A model generated the notes under the pieces. The model ran no database searches and was not told the origin of the DNA. It was given only the letters and a program-made list of their open reading frames with translations. Both the position numbers and the translations under genes were made by a program. This document shows, one piece after another, positions 29,418 to 37,798 of a stretch of DNA of 41,124 bases. Source of the DNA: DASTGO01 sp035719045 (lineage in GTDB: Bacteria > Actinomycetota > Actinomycetes > Actinomycetales > Kineosporiaceae); NCBI GenBank assembly GCA_035719045.1, contig DASTGO010000391.1, positions 1 to 41,124 on the forward strand, read 5' to 3'. Position 1 is the first letter of the stretch. Every line of letters starts with the position of its first letter.

Positions 29418-30776
29418 TCACAGCAGGTGGGCCGCAGCGACGCCCGGCAGCCGGTACGTCGCGTCCAGCACCAGCGGATGAGCCTCGATCCAGGAGGTGT
29501 CGGTGCCGGTGTGGAGGGTGTGCACGAGAACCAGGTCCGCACCGAACTCCTCGGGGGGCCGGGTCGTCGCCACCAGCCCCGGCTCCAGGCGCAGCGTCGG
29601 TACCAGGGGGTCGACGTAGCCCACGATGGCGCCCTGGTCGCGGAGCCGTTCGAGGATCTCCACCGCCGGGGACTCGCGCAGGTCCCGGACATCTGGCTTG
29701 TAGGTGATCCCCACGAGCAGGATGCGCGCCCCGGACAGCCCGAGGCCGCGGCTCGACAGCAGTTCGCGAGCCCGTTCGACGACCTGGGACGGCCGCAGCG
29801 CGATGCTCGTCATGGCCTGCGCGATCAGCGGAGTGGGCAGCCGATGGCTGCGCATCTGCCAGAGCAGGTAGTGCGGGTCGCACGGGATGCAGTGGCCGCC
29901 CACGCCGGGACCAGGCAGGAATCGCATGAACCCGTAGGGTTTGGTGTCCGCGGCCCGGATGACCTCACGGACGTCGAGCCCCAGGGCGCGACAGACATCG
30001 GCGATCTCGTTCGCGTAGGCGATGTTCACCGCACGGAACGTGTTCTCCACCAACTTGGACATCTCGGCAGCGCCCAGGGTGGAGACCGGATGCAACTGCC
30101 GCCACGCACGGCCGAGCAGTGCCTGCGCGGCCTGCAGACAGTCCGGGCTGTGCCCCGCCACCACCCGCGGCACGTCCTGCTGCGCGTGCCGGGCGTTGCC
30201 GGGGTCGATGCGCTCGGGGCTGAAGCTGACGTGGACGTCGACACCCACGTCGAACCCGCGGCGACGCAACGGCTCCACCAGGAGGTCCTGGGTACAGCCC
30301 ACGTACGTCGTCGAGGTGAGGATGAGGACCTGGCCCGCGACCGCCCGCTCCACCACCGTCTCGCAGGCCCGGCGCAGAGCGTCCAGGTCGGGATTGAGGT
30401 GCTCGTCCACCGGCGTCGGCACGCAGATGATCACTGCGGCCGAACGGCTGATCACGTCCGGGTCGTCGCCCGCGACGAACCGCTCGTCCCCGCGGGCCCG
30501 GTCGAGACGTTCGAGGTCGGAGGCGATGAGGTCGACGTGTCCGGAGCGGATCGCGGCCAGTCGATCCCGGCTGAGGTCGAGCCCCGCCACGCGGGCTCCC
30601 GCGGCGTGAAGTGCGAGGGCGGTCGGCAGTCCGACGTATCCCAGACCCACGACCGCGACGTCATGGTCCACCGGGCCCGGCCCTGCGCCACCCTCGATCA
30701 ACTGGGCCGATCCGAGGGGATCCCCGATCGCGGGACCGGTCACCGATGGGCAGGCGACATTCAATTCAATGGTCAC
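29418..30776 (-). CDS. UDP-sugar 6-dehydrogenase of the UDP-N-acetylhexosamine (WbpA/WecC) type
   Basis: The 452-residue product starts at GTG 30776, after GGGGGAT. A 36-residue N-terminal extension precedes the NAD-binding motif VAVVGLGYVGLPTALAL. Catalytic Cys296 lies in GPGVGGHCIPCDPHYL. The C-terminal domain has VGITYKPDVRDLRESPA. Family members oxidise the C6 hydroxyl of a UDP-hexose to the uronate with two NAD+. The GGHCIP form is typical of UDP-GlcNAc/ManNAc dehydrogenases, whereas UDP-glucose dehydrogenases usually have GGSCFPKD, so the product is more likely an N-acetylated uronate. It is the first gene of the polysaccharide operon and ends 8 bp before the synthase. Confidence 0.85.
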   Translation of the reverse strand: MTIELNVACPSVTGPAIGDPLGSAQLIEGGAGPGPVDHDVAVVGLGYVGLPTALALHAAGARVAGLDLSRDRLAAIRSGHVDLIASDLERLDRARGDERFVAGDDPDVISRSAAVIICVPTPVDEHLNPDLDALRRACETVVERAVAGQVLILTSTTYVGCTQDLLVEPLRRRGFDVGVDVHVSFSPERIDPGNARHAQQDVPRVVAGHSPDCLQAAQALLGRAWRQLHPVSTLGAAEMSKLVENTFRAVNIAYANEIADVCRALGLDVREVIRAADTKPYGFMRFLPGPGVGGHCIPCDPHYLLWQMRSHRLPTPLIAQAMTSIALRPSQVVERARELLSSRGLGLSGARILLVGITYKPDVRDLRESPAVEILERLRDQGAIVGYVDPLVPTLRLEPGLVATTRPPEEFGADLVLVHTLHTGTDTSWIEAHPLVLDATYRLPGVAAAHLL

Positions 30777-31299
30777 AGGTATCCCCCAAATAGCTGCACC
30801 GAAACGGGCGCGTCCGAGAATGCCGACAGACAGATAATGATTCGCGTCGGATTACCGTCCATGGCGACAGCCCGAACGCCGGAAACCGGCCGACAAACCT
30901 GGGATGACCTGGACTGAGGCGTCCTCACCTCTATCCCCGCATGCCCCGTCGGCCATCGAGCCATCACGCGCGGACGGGTTCTCAACCTCCTTTGACACTC
31001 TGGCTTGTCACTCGTCGCGGATCGCCCCTGGCGCCCCTGAGAGTACGGACCGGGTAGCGGACCTGTGGTCGCTTCAGAGGATCTTGAGGGAATCCACTAA
31101 GTGATGTGAGACATGGCTCGGCTGTTGTCGAGTTCAGATCCGCGGGTCGAGGTCCGTTCCGGCCTGCCGTCCCGGCCCGGCCGGCCGACGGCTCGTGGGT
31201 CGCGGTGGGCAGGCGGGTCACCGCTTCGACACCGGTCCGGCCTCTCTTCGGACGGCCGGTTACTTCGCCTCGGGCGGGGCGTTCGGGGAGGATGCGACA
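30777..31299. promoter_or_regulatory. Divergent promoter region, relatively AT-rich
   Basis: These 523 bases separate the polysaccharide operon from the S9 peptidase gene. The part near 30780-30850 is clearly richer in A/T than the genes (for example CAGATAATGATTC), as expected for the operon promoter. GCCGG-AAA-CCGGC lies at 30878-30890. At 30992-31010 a TTGACA hexamer is part of an inverted repeat TGACA-N8-TGTCA, but no good -10 follows at 16-18 bp. No gene could be supported. Confidence 0.5.
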
Positions 31300-33183
31300 G
31301 TGACCTCTGCCGAGCCCAGCCTGCAGCCCGCCGACGGACCCGTGACTCCGGCCGCCGCCGAAGCCGCCACCGTCCCAGCCCCGGAGCCGGCCGCGCCGGA
31401 CCTGCCGGAATGGGAGCGGCGGTTTCGGGCCGGCCGGGTCGGCCTGCCGCAGTGGGCCAGGGACGCCCCCGGCCGCTGCGCCGTGGTCGCGACCGCGAAC
31501 GGCGTGCTGGAACTGCACTCCTTCGACCTGCGCACCCGACAGCTCACCCAGGCCACCCGCCGGCGTGAGGGCACTGCGGGCGGGCTGCTCGACCCGTCCG
31601 GGGAGTGGCTGTGGTGGTTCGACGACGGGGACGGCAATGAGTACGGGATCTGGCGGCGGCAGCCGTTCGGCTCCGGGCCGCAGTCCCCGGCGGAACCGGC
31701 CACCCCGCTGGCTGCCGCCTATCCCGCGGGACTCGCCCTGGGCCGCGGGGGACTGGCCGTGGTGGCCCGCAACGACGAGGGCTACGGCACGCAGATCCAC
31801 GTGGTGACCGCCGATGGGCAGGCCCGGCTGGTCTACGAGCACGCCGAGGACGCCGGGCTCGGCGGGCTCAGCGAGGACGACCAGCTGATCGCCGTGGTGC
31901 ACAGCGAGCACGGCGACTCCCGGCACCCGGCACTGCGCATCCTGCGCACCGAGGACGGCTCGACCGTGGCGGACCTGTGGGACGGGCCCGGCAAGGGCGT
32001 CGAGGCGGCCGGGTTCGCCCCGCTCGCCGGGGACACCCGGCTGCTGGTCACCCATGAACGCCGCGGGTTCGGCGAACTGCTGATCTGGGACGTGGCCACC
32101 GGCGAGGAACACGAACTGCCGCTGCCCGTCCCGGGGGAGGTCGCCGACGCGGACTGGTACGAGGACGGTTCGGCCGTGCTGGTGGCCGTCGACCACGAGG
32201 CCCGGACCCGGCTGTTCCGGTGGGACCTGGCCTCGGGCGACTGCACCCCGGTCGGCCCGGCGGACGGCTGTGTCCTGGGCGCGAGCACCCGCCCCGACGG
32301 GGACGTCTGGACGCTGTGGTCCTCCGCCGCCCAGCCCCCCGCGGTGCGGACCCTGGCCGGTGACGTCCTGCTCAGCCCGCCAGGTGAGCGGGCCCCGTCC
32401 TCCGTCCCGGTCGAGGACGTCTGGGTGGACGGCCCGGGCGGGCGGGTCCACGCCCTGCTGCGCCGCCCCGCGTCCGCCGACGGCAGCCCCCGGCCCGGGC
32501 CGCTGCCGCTGCTGATCGAGGTGCACGGCGGACCGACCTCCCATGACGTCGACATGTTCCGGGCCTATCCGGCCGCCTGGATCGACCACGGATTCGCCGT
32601 CGTCCAGGTGAACTACCGCGGCTCCACCGGTTACGGCTCCGCCTGGCGGGACGCCCTGGAGGCCCGGGTCGGGCACACCGAACTGGAGGACGTCGTCGCG
32701 GTCCGCGACCACCTGGTCGCCACGGGCCTGGCGGACCCGGCACGCGTGGTGCTGAGCGGGGCCTCCTGGGGTGGGTACCTGACCCTGCTCGGGCTCGGGG
32801 TGTACCCCGACCGGTGGGCGCTCGGCCTGGCCGGGGTGCCGGTGGCCGACTACGTGGCCGCCTACGAGGACGAGATGGAGGGGCTGAAGGCGTTCGACCG
32901 GTCGCTGTTCGGCGGCTCACCCGAGGAGGTGCCGGACAAGTACCGCGACGCCAGCCCGATCACCTACGTCGACGCGGTCGCCGTGCCGGTGCTCGTCCTC
33001 GCCGGGGAGAACGACCCGCGCTGCCCGATCCGGCAGATCGAGAACTACCTGGAACGCCTCGCCGGCCGCGGTGTCCCGCACCAGGTCTACCGGTACGACG
33101 CCGGGCACGGCTCGCTGGTGGACGACGAGCGGGTCCGCCAGGCCAGGGTGGAACTCGACTTCGTGGCGCGGCATCTGCCCTGA
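31300..33183 (+). CDS. S9-family prolyl oligopeptidase / acylaminoacyl-peptidase-like serine peptidase
   Basis: The 627-residue product starts at GTG 31300, after GGGGAGGA. An Ala/Pro-rich N-terminus leads into a beta-propeller region (about 50-370), followed by an alpha/beta-hydrolase peptidase domain: LLIEVHGGPTSHD, VNYRGSTGYG, nucleophile Ser489 in GASWGGYLTL, Asp in AGENDPRCP and His in AGHGSL. No signal peptide is seen, so it is probably cytosolic. It would cleave short peptides or N-acyl amino acids. It is monocistronic and converges on the radical SAM pair. Between them, at 33201-33242, a 20-base segment GCTGTCAGTTTCTCTGCGGT is repeated imperfectly with a 22-bp period. Confidence 0.9.
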   Translation: MTSAEPSLQPADGPVTPAAAEAATVPAPEPAAPDLPEWERRFRAGRVGLPQWARDAPGRCAVVATANGVLELHSFDLRTRQLTQATRRREGTAGGLLDPSGEWLWWFDDGDGNEYGIWRRQPFGSGPQSPAEPATPLAAAYPAGLALGRGGLAVVARNDEGYGTQIHVVTADGQARLVYEHAEDAGLGGLSEDDQLIAVVHSEHGDSRHPALRILRTEDGSTVADLWDGPGKGVEAAGFAPLAGDTRLLVTHERRGFGELLIWDVATGEEHELPLPVPGEVADADWYEDGSAVLVAVDHEARTRLFRWDLASGDCTPVGPADGCVLGASTRPDGDVWTLWSSAAQPPAVRTLAGDVLLSPPGERAPSSVPVEDVWVDGPGGRVHALLRRPASADGSPRPGPLPLLIEVHGGPTSHDVDMFRAYPAAWIDHGFAVVQVNYRGSTGYGSAWRDALEARVGHTELEDVVAVRDHLVATGLADPARVVLSGASWGGYLTLLGLGVYPDRWALGLAGVPVADYVAAYEDEMEGLKAFDRSLFGGSPEEVPDKYRDASPITYVDAVAVPVLVLAGENDPRCPIRQIENYLERLAGRGVPHQVYRYDAGHGSLVDDERVRQARVELDFVARHLP

Positions 33184-33253
33184 CCCGCCCGCGCGACCGC
33201 GCTGTCAGTTTCTCTGCGGTGGTCTGGCAGTTTCCCTGCGGTCGACGGCGCTG

Positions 33254-34180
33254 TCACCAGTAGCGGAACATGCCCCGGACGGCGCTGGGGCGCAGGCGTT
33301 GCAGCTCGGTCAGTTCGGTGCAGGCGGCGTACCCACAGTCGGGGCACACCGCGTCCGCCGCCCGGCAACACACCGACTCCCCGTCCACGTCCAGCACCGA
33401 GGCGATCGGCATCCGCCGCCGCCACCGCCCGGACCGCAGCGCCCGCAGCCCGGCGCGGGAGTTCATCACCGGCAGCCCGGCTCCGATGCACGCCAGCAGC
33501 CGGTCGATCACCGCGGCCCGCTCACCGCCGGCCAGGTACAGCTCGTCGTAGCCGTAGTACGGGGTGTGGAAGTAGAACATGACCCCGGCCACGGGCAACG
33601 CCGTGTCCTGCACCCAGGTCAGGAAGGGCTCGATCCCGCCCGCCGTGTGGCGGTCCACGGTGTAGATCAGCGCGACCCGGGGGTGGCCGCCCGTCCGGAC
33701 CGCCTGCTCGACCTGCGCGAAGTGGTGCCCGCGGCGCAGTTCGTAACTGCCGGGCGGCCCGTCCATCGAGACCCACACCGTGTCCGCCGCCCGGGTCAGG
33801 CCGCGGGTGCCGTTGGTGTAGACGTGGACGTGGAAGAAGCCGATCCGGCGAGCCTCGGCGATGACGTCGTCCAGGTCGTGCCCGCCGTCACGCCACAGCA
33901 TCGGTTCCCCGCCGCTGAAGTACAGCTCCCGGAAGCCGCGGGCGTGGGCGTCCCGCATCGCCGCGCGCAACTGCTCCCAGCCGAGGTCCGGGCGCCCGGT
34001 GTTCGCGACCGCGCAGCCCCGGCAGGCGAAGTTGCACCGGTCCGTCACCGCGATGCCGTAGATCAGCGGGAGCACCTGTCGCAGCACCAGGAAGCGCCAG
34101 AGGTACCCCAGGTAGAACAACACCTGCCCCGGCCGCGAGCTGCCGACCGTCACGGATCCGTTGGGCGCGTAGGGTTTCAC
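33254..34180 (-). CDS. Radical SAM protein with extra C-terminal cysteines
   Basis: The 308-residue product starts at GTG 34180, overlapping the stop of the preceding radical SAM gene (GTGA). The 4Fe-4S/SAM motif is CNFACRGC, with Cys49, Cys53 and Cys56, and FSGGEPMLW follows. The C-terminus has a second cluster, Cys271, Cys272, Cys279, Cys282 and Cys287 (VCCRAADAVCPDCGYAAC). That is a possible auxiliary Fe-S site, like SPASM/twitch domains. An N-terminal hydrophobic, aromatic stretch (LFYLGYLWRFLVLRQVL) may contact the membrane. The reaction is unknown. Tight coupling to the HemW-like gene suggests that the two act in one pathway or on the same substrate. Confidence 0.82.
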   Translation of the reverse strand: MKPYAPNGSVTVGSSRPGQVLFYLGYLWRFLVLRQVLPLIYGIAVTDRCNFACRGCAVANTGRPDLGWEQLRAAMRDAHARGFRELYFSGGEPMLWRDGGHDLDDVIAEARRIGFFHVHVYTNGTRGLTRAADTVWVSMDGPPGSYELRRGHHFAQVEQAVRTGGHPRVALIYTVDRHTAGGIEPFLTWVQDTALPVAGVMFYFHTPYYGYDELYLAGGERAAVIDRLLACIGAGLPVMNSRAGLRALRSGRWRRRMPIASVLDVDGESVCCRAADAVCPDCGYAACTELTELQRLRPSAVRGMFRYW

Positions 34181-35388
34181 GCCACGTCCCCGGCAGGCCC
34201 GTGCTCGGCCGTCAGCTCCGCCCACAACGGCTCGATCAGGTGGTAGGTGACCCAGCGCTCCAGGTCGTGGTAGCGGTCGTACCCGGACGGGGTGAGCCGG
34301 ACCTCGTCACCGCAGCTGCGGGACCAGCCCATCAGCCGGGGCAGGGTGCGCAGCAGTGCCGCGACCGGATGCCGCAGCAGGGGATCGTCGCCGGCCACCG
34401 GCACCGATCCGGTGTACGCCTGCCAGAACGCCCGGTAGGCGGCCGCGGCGGGCCTCGGCAGCCGGGTGTACCGGGCCACCGGCAACTGCCCGGCCTCCAC
34501 CCGTTCCCGGTAGGGCCGCAGGCCGAAGTGGTTGACGCAGAACAGTTCCCCCGTGAAGGAGGCCGCACCGGCGCCGAGCCCGAGGTAGTACGGCCGGGTG
34601 ATCGAGGAGTACGCCGGTGATCCGGGCCGGTGGAAGGTCCACACCGAACGCCGCTCGTAGCCGTGCAGCGCCGCCAGGCCGGTGGCGTCGCGCAGCAGGT
34701 CGTGCTCCCGCCGACGGCGATGCCGGGCCTTGCCGAACGGGGTGTACCCGAAGCGCATCAAGGGATACGTGGACACCTGGTGCGCTCCGAGACGGAAGCA
34801 GGCGGCCAGGTCGTCCAGGAAGGTCCGGGCGTCGTCGTAGCCGGTGTCGAAGATGAGGTCCACGTCCACCACGTCGAAGGCACCCAGCGCGGTCTCGACG
34901 GCCTGCCGGTTGGTCCGCGGACTGCCCGGGCGGCGCAGATGGCGCAGGACGCCCTCGTCGAAGGACTGCACACCCACGCTCACGTACGTGAAACCCAGGT
35001 CCCGCAGGCGGTCGGCACCCTGCGGGGTCAGGTGCCCGGGCAGCACCTCGATGGCGCGTTCGGCGGTCACGGGCAGCCGGGTGAGCAGGGGTTCCAGCTC
35101 GTCCAGGCAGAGGGTCGGGGTGCCCCCGCCGACGTACAGCGACCCGAACGGGCCCGGCAGCGCGTCCAGGTACGACGCGGCCTCCCGCTGCAGGCACCGC
35201 AGGTACCCGGCCACCAGGTCGGCCCGGTGCTCCACCTTGTTGTACGGGCAGAACGGGCAGACCGGCCGGCAGAACGGGATGTGCACGTACAGTCCGGGCG
35301 GCCCGGCGTAGGCACCCGCCACGGCGGCAGCGGTCAGGTCCGGTCCCGGCTCCCGGAACCGGACCCCGAGATGACGTCCCACGGCCAC
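34177..35388 (-). CDS. HemW/HemN-family radical SAM protein (coproporphyrinogen-oxidase-like)
   Basis: The 403-residue product starts at GTG 35388, after GGGGAGGGCGAAGG. It has the HemN-family opening YVHIPFCRPVCPFCPYNK. The three cluster Cys fit CxxxCxxC, and the fourth position is Tyr, not the Cys of genuine coproporphyrinogen III dehydrogenase. LYVGGGTPT, VGVQSFDEGVLRHLRR and VDVDLIFDTGYDDARTF are the later family motifs. The C-terminal half has GLGAGAASF, as in HemN/HemW. True heme synthesis is therefore uncertain; HemW-type members act as heme chaperones or on other substrates. It overlaps the second radical SAM gene downstream. Upstream (35411-35450) are four 10-bp repeats of CCGCCCGACG. 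Confidence 0.85.
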   Translation of the reverse strand: MAVGRHLGVRFREPGPDLTAAAVAGAYAGPPGLYVHIPFCRPVCPFCPYNKVEHRADLVAGYLRCLQREAASYLDALPGPFGSLYVGGGTPTLCLDELEPLLTRLPVTAERAIEVLPGHLTPQGADRLRDLGFTYVSVGVQSFDEGVLRHLRRPGSPRTNRQAVETALGAFDVVDVDLIFDTGYDDARTFLDDLAACFRLGAHQVSTYPLMRFGYTPFGKARHRRRREHDLLRDATGLAALHGYERRSVWTFHRPGSPAYSSITRPYYLGLGAGAASFTGELFCVNHFGLRPYRERVEAGQLPVARYTRLPRPAAAAYRAFWQAYTGSVPVAGDDPLLRHPVAALLRTLPRLMGWSRSCGDEVRLTPSGYDRYHDLERWVTYHLIEPLWAELTAEHGPAGDVA

Positions 35389-35410
35389 AGCCTTCGCCCT
35401 CCCCGGCCCG

Positions 35411-35450
35411 CCGCCCGACGCCGCCCGACGCTGCCCGACGCCGCCCGCCG
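35411..35450. repeat. Four 10-bp tandem repeats
   Basis: CCGCCCGACG is repeated at 35411-35420 and 35421-35430. It is followed by CTGCCCGACG (35431-35440) and CCGCCCGCCG (35441-35450). The array lies in the 63-bp gap between the DUF1906 gene and the HemW-like gene. Confidence 0.85.
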
Positions 35451-35451
35451 C

Positions 35452-37362
35452 TCAGCGCCGCCAGGTCCGGGTCGTCGTGGTGACGTTGCCGGCCAGGTCC
35501 ACGGCCCGGATCTGGGCCCGCAGCGTGTGGCCGTAGCCGCGGGTCCTGACCGAGAAGGTGTACGGCCGGGAGGTGTCCGTTCCGGCGAGCCTGCCGTTGA
35601 TCCACAGCTCGACCCGGGACAGCCCCCCGGTGTCGCTCGCGTTCACCGCGACGGACACCGTGTTGCCCACCCACGCCTTGTTACGCGGCGCGCGGGTCAC
35701 CGTGAGCGCGGGGGCCACATTGTCGATCATCACCGCCCGGTTGACGTCGCTGACGTTCCCGCGCCGGTCGTACGCCCGCAGTCCGAGCACCACCCGTGGG
35801 GAGTACATCGCGCCCGACGGCCAGGTCAGCACATACGGTGCCGTCCGCGAGGTGGCGACCAGCCAGCCGTTGACGTACAGCTCGACCCGGCTGATCCCCG
35901 AGTCGTCGGTGGCGTTCGCCCCGACCACGATCGTGCCGCGCAACCTCGCGCCGTCGGCCGGGGACGCGAAGGACAGCGCGGGCGGCGTGGTGTCCAGGGG
36001 GATCGAGGAGTTCGCGGCGACGTCGAGGTAGTCGCTGTCGATGTTGATCCGGACCCCGCCGTAGGTCTCGTCATGGCCCCCGCGGAACTGCTTGGCCCGC
36101 TGGTGCGCCGACCAGAACTCGCTCGGCACCACAGCGTCGTCGGTGGTGGCCACCTGGTCCCAGCGGGCGAAGAAGATCTGGTCCGGACGGGCGTAGGCGG
36201 CGTTGTTGTAGCTGTCCGCCAGATCGGCGATCGCGCCGTTGGCGCTGCTGTACACCGAGGACCGGTAGCCGCGGGCGTGCAACTGGGTGGTCCAGGCCGA
36301 CAGGAACTGCAGGACGGCCGTGCTGCAGGCCGCACCGCGCGGATACGACTCCATGTCGAAGGTGATGGCGCTGCCCTGCCCCATACCGAGGTCGTACGCG
36401 AGATTCGCGGCGTCCTCGGCGGCGGCGGTGCCCTGGGCGGCGGCCCTGGCCGGGTCGATCCGGTTGCCGAACGTCGTGCAGGGCGCCTGCAGGCCCACGT
36501 ACAGCGGCAGCAGATGCCAGCCCTGCGCGCTCTGCCGGGCCACCCAGTCGGCGGTCAGGTTCGGCTGCAGGCAGGCCCGGGAGGCCCCGCCGACGTACAC
36601 CCCGATCGTCCGGTACGTCGAGCCGGTCAGCCAGGCATCCATCGCGGTCGAGGACGGCGCGGTGCAGGCGTCGAAACCGTTGCCGTTGAAGGTACCCGGG
36701 ACCTCCACCCAGCTCGTGGCGGCCGAGGCGGACACCCTGCCGGCCACCCCGCTGCGGGGCAGCAGCAGGTCCGGCGCGGGCGACGGGGCGGACGGCCGCG
36801 GCGCGCGCACCCCGGAACCCGCCGGTGCGCCGTCCGTACCGGATCCCGCGGCGGCGGTCAGGTCCACGCTCGCGGTGGCCAGGATCCGGGACACCCCGGC
36901 CGGGTCCGGGGAATAGGCGGCGGACAGCATCACGCCCGGATCGGTCAGAGCGAGGGTGGACAGCTGCCCGGTGGTCGCGGGGACCTTCGACGGGACGGCC
37001 TGCCCGGCGGGAACCCGCAGCGTCGGGGACGGCACCGTCCGGTCGCTGACCGCGTCGAGGGGTTCCAGCAGCAGGGCGTCGACGAGGCCACGGATCCCGT
37101 CCGGACACTGCTGGTCGCTGCCCGGGTGCCCGAGGTACACGATGTGCCGGTCGAACCGGACGCAGGTCTGCGGCTGCTCGGCCAGGTCCACCACCGGCCA
37201 GTCCTGCGGCACCTGCAACCGCAGCCCCAGGTAGCTCACGGACTTGGTGGCGGCCGGAGCGGCCGCGGACGCGGTCCCGGCGACGGCCGCGGCACAGGCC
37301 CCGGCGGCGAGCGTGGCGACGACGGCGAACCCCACGCGCCGGGACCGGCGGAGCGCGTACAT
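35452..37362 (-). CDS. Secreted DUF1906 (Rv2525c-like glycoside-hydrolase-like) protein with Ig-like tail
   Basis: The 636-residue product starts at ATG 37362, after AAAGGAAA, and has a signal peptide over about residues 1-34 (ending ASAA). An N-terminal domain of about 150 residues (VSYLGLRLQVPQDWPV) is followed by a Pro/Ser linker. The DUF1906 domain (about 225-450) has GNGFDACTAPS, IGVYVGG, AITFDMESY, GYRSSVYS and IFFARWD. This is a TIM-barrel fold related to GH25-like hydrolases, found in Rv2525c. Two Ig-like domains (about 455-636) carry the duplicated motif RVELYVNGWL / RVELWINGRL. It probably acts on cell-wall or envelope glycan; the substrate is not known. Cys pairs suggest extracellular disulfides. 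Confidence 0.87.
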   Translation of the reverse strand: MYALRRSRRVGFAVVATLAAGACAAAVAGTASAAAPAATKSVSYLGLRLQVPQDWPVVDLAEQPQTCVRFDRHIVYLGHPGSDQQCPDGIRGLVDALLLEPLDAVSDRTVPSPTLRVPAGQAVPSKVPATTGQLSTLALTDPGVMLSAAYSPDPAGVSRILATASVDLTAAAGSGTDGAPAGSGVRAPRPSAPSPAPDLLLPRSGVAGRVSASAATSWVEVPGTFNGNGFDACTAPSSTAMDAWLTGSTYRTIGVYVGGASRACLQPNLTADWVARQSAQGWHLLPLYVGLQAPCTTFGNRIDPARAAAQGTAAAEDAANLAYDLGMGQGSAITFDMESYPRGAACSTAVLQFLSAWTTQLHARGYRSSVYSSANGAIADLADSYNNAAYARPDQIFFARWDQVATTDDAVVPSEFWSAHQRAKQFRGGHDETYGGVRINIDSDYLDVAANSSIPLDTTPPALSFASPADGARLRGTIVVGANATDDSGISRVELYVNGWLVATSRTAPYVLTWPSGAMYSPRVVLGLRAYDRRGNVSDVNRAVMIDNVAPALTVTRAPRNKAWVGNTVSVAVNASDTGGLSRVELWINGRLAGTDTSRPYTFSVRTRGYGHTLRAQIRAVDLAGNVTTTTRTWRR

Positions 37363-37380
37363 GCGAGCGGTGTTTCCTTT

Positions 37381-37460
37381 CCCGTCGGAAAGCCAGGCTT
37401 CCCGTCGGATAGCCAGGCTTCCCGTCGGAACGCCAGGCTTCCCCGTCGGAACGCCTGGCC
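37381..37460. repeat. Four 20-bp tandem repeats upstream of the DUF1906 gene
   Basis: The unit CCCGTCGGAAAGCCAGGCTT starts at 37381, 37401, 37421 and 37442. The copies vary only around the central A/T/C and, in the last, at CCTGGCC. The array ends about 19 bp before the start codon of the DUF1906 gene, so it lies in its leader or promoter. A 20-bp period is close to two helical turns, which suits repeated protein-binding sites on one face. Confidence 0.9.
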
Positions 37461-37626
37461 CGCGAACTCCCCTGGACCGGCCTTCGGGGTGCCGCGGCCA
37501 CGGACGTCTGCGGTCCCCGGGGCGCCGGCAGCCGGTGCCCGTCGCGGACGCTACCACGCACGTCGATCACCCCATGCCGGGAACACCGCAGCCGGGGCGG
37601 GGATCGGGCGTTCGGCCGAGAACGGC

Positions 37627-37661
37627 GACGGCGACCCCCGGCAGTGCCGGGGGTCGCCGTC
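37627..37661. terminator. Strong hairpin terminator after lysC-asd
   Basis: A perfect 17-bp stem runs from 37627-37643 to 37645-37661, centred on GGCA-G-TGCC, so the tip must open to a small loop. It lies about 140 bp after the asd stop codon on the minus strand and before the DUF1906 gene, and should end the lysC-asd transcript. Confidence 0.85.
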
Positions 37662-37798
37662 GGTGCAGCTGAGTCGGTGCAGGTGGAACGCGCGTCGTGC
37701 CGCGGGCTCGGCGGGCTGAGGGAGTCAGCGGGCTGAGGGAGTCGGCGGGCCGGGGTCAGCCGCCTGCCGTGCTCAGCTCTCGACCACTTCGGCCGTGC

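Noticed and set aside
29418..30776. Ordinary UDP-glucose dehydrogenase (hasB)
   Set aside because: The active-site segment is GGHCIPCDP, not the GGSCFPKD usual for UDP-glucose enzymes; substrate left open.
30992..31020. Sigma-A promoter with TTGACA
   Set aside because: No acceptable -10 hexamer lies 16-18 bp downstream; the hexamer is instead part of an inverted repeat.
34177..35388. Genuine oxygen-independent coproporphyrinogen III oxidase (hemN)
   Set aside because: The fourth Cys of the CxxxCxxCxC motif is Tyr, as in HemW-like proteins, and no heme genes are adjacent.
37381..37460. Mini CRISPR array
   Set aside because: The 20-bp units are directly adjacent with no spacers, and no cas gene is in the window.
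34630..37719. A 1029-residue open frame on the plus strand
   Set aside because: It runs antisense through the HemW-like and DUF1906 genes, which have clear motifs and starts; its own translation is low-complexity.
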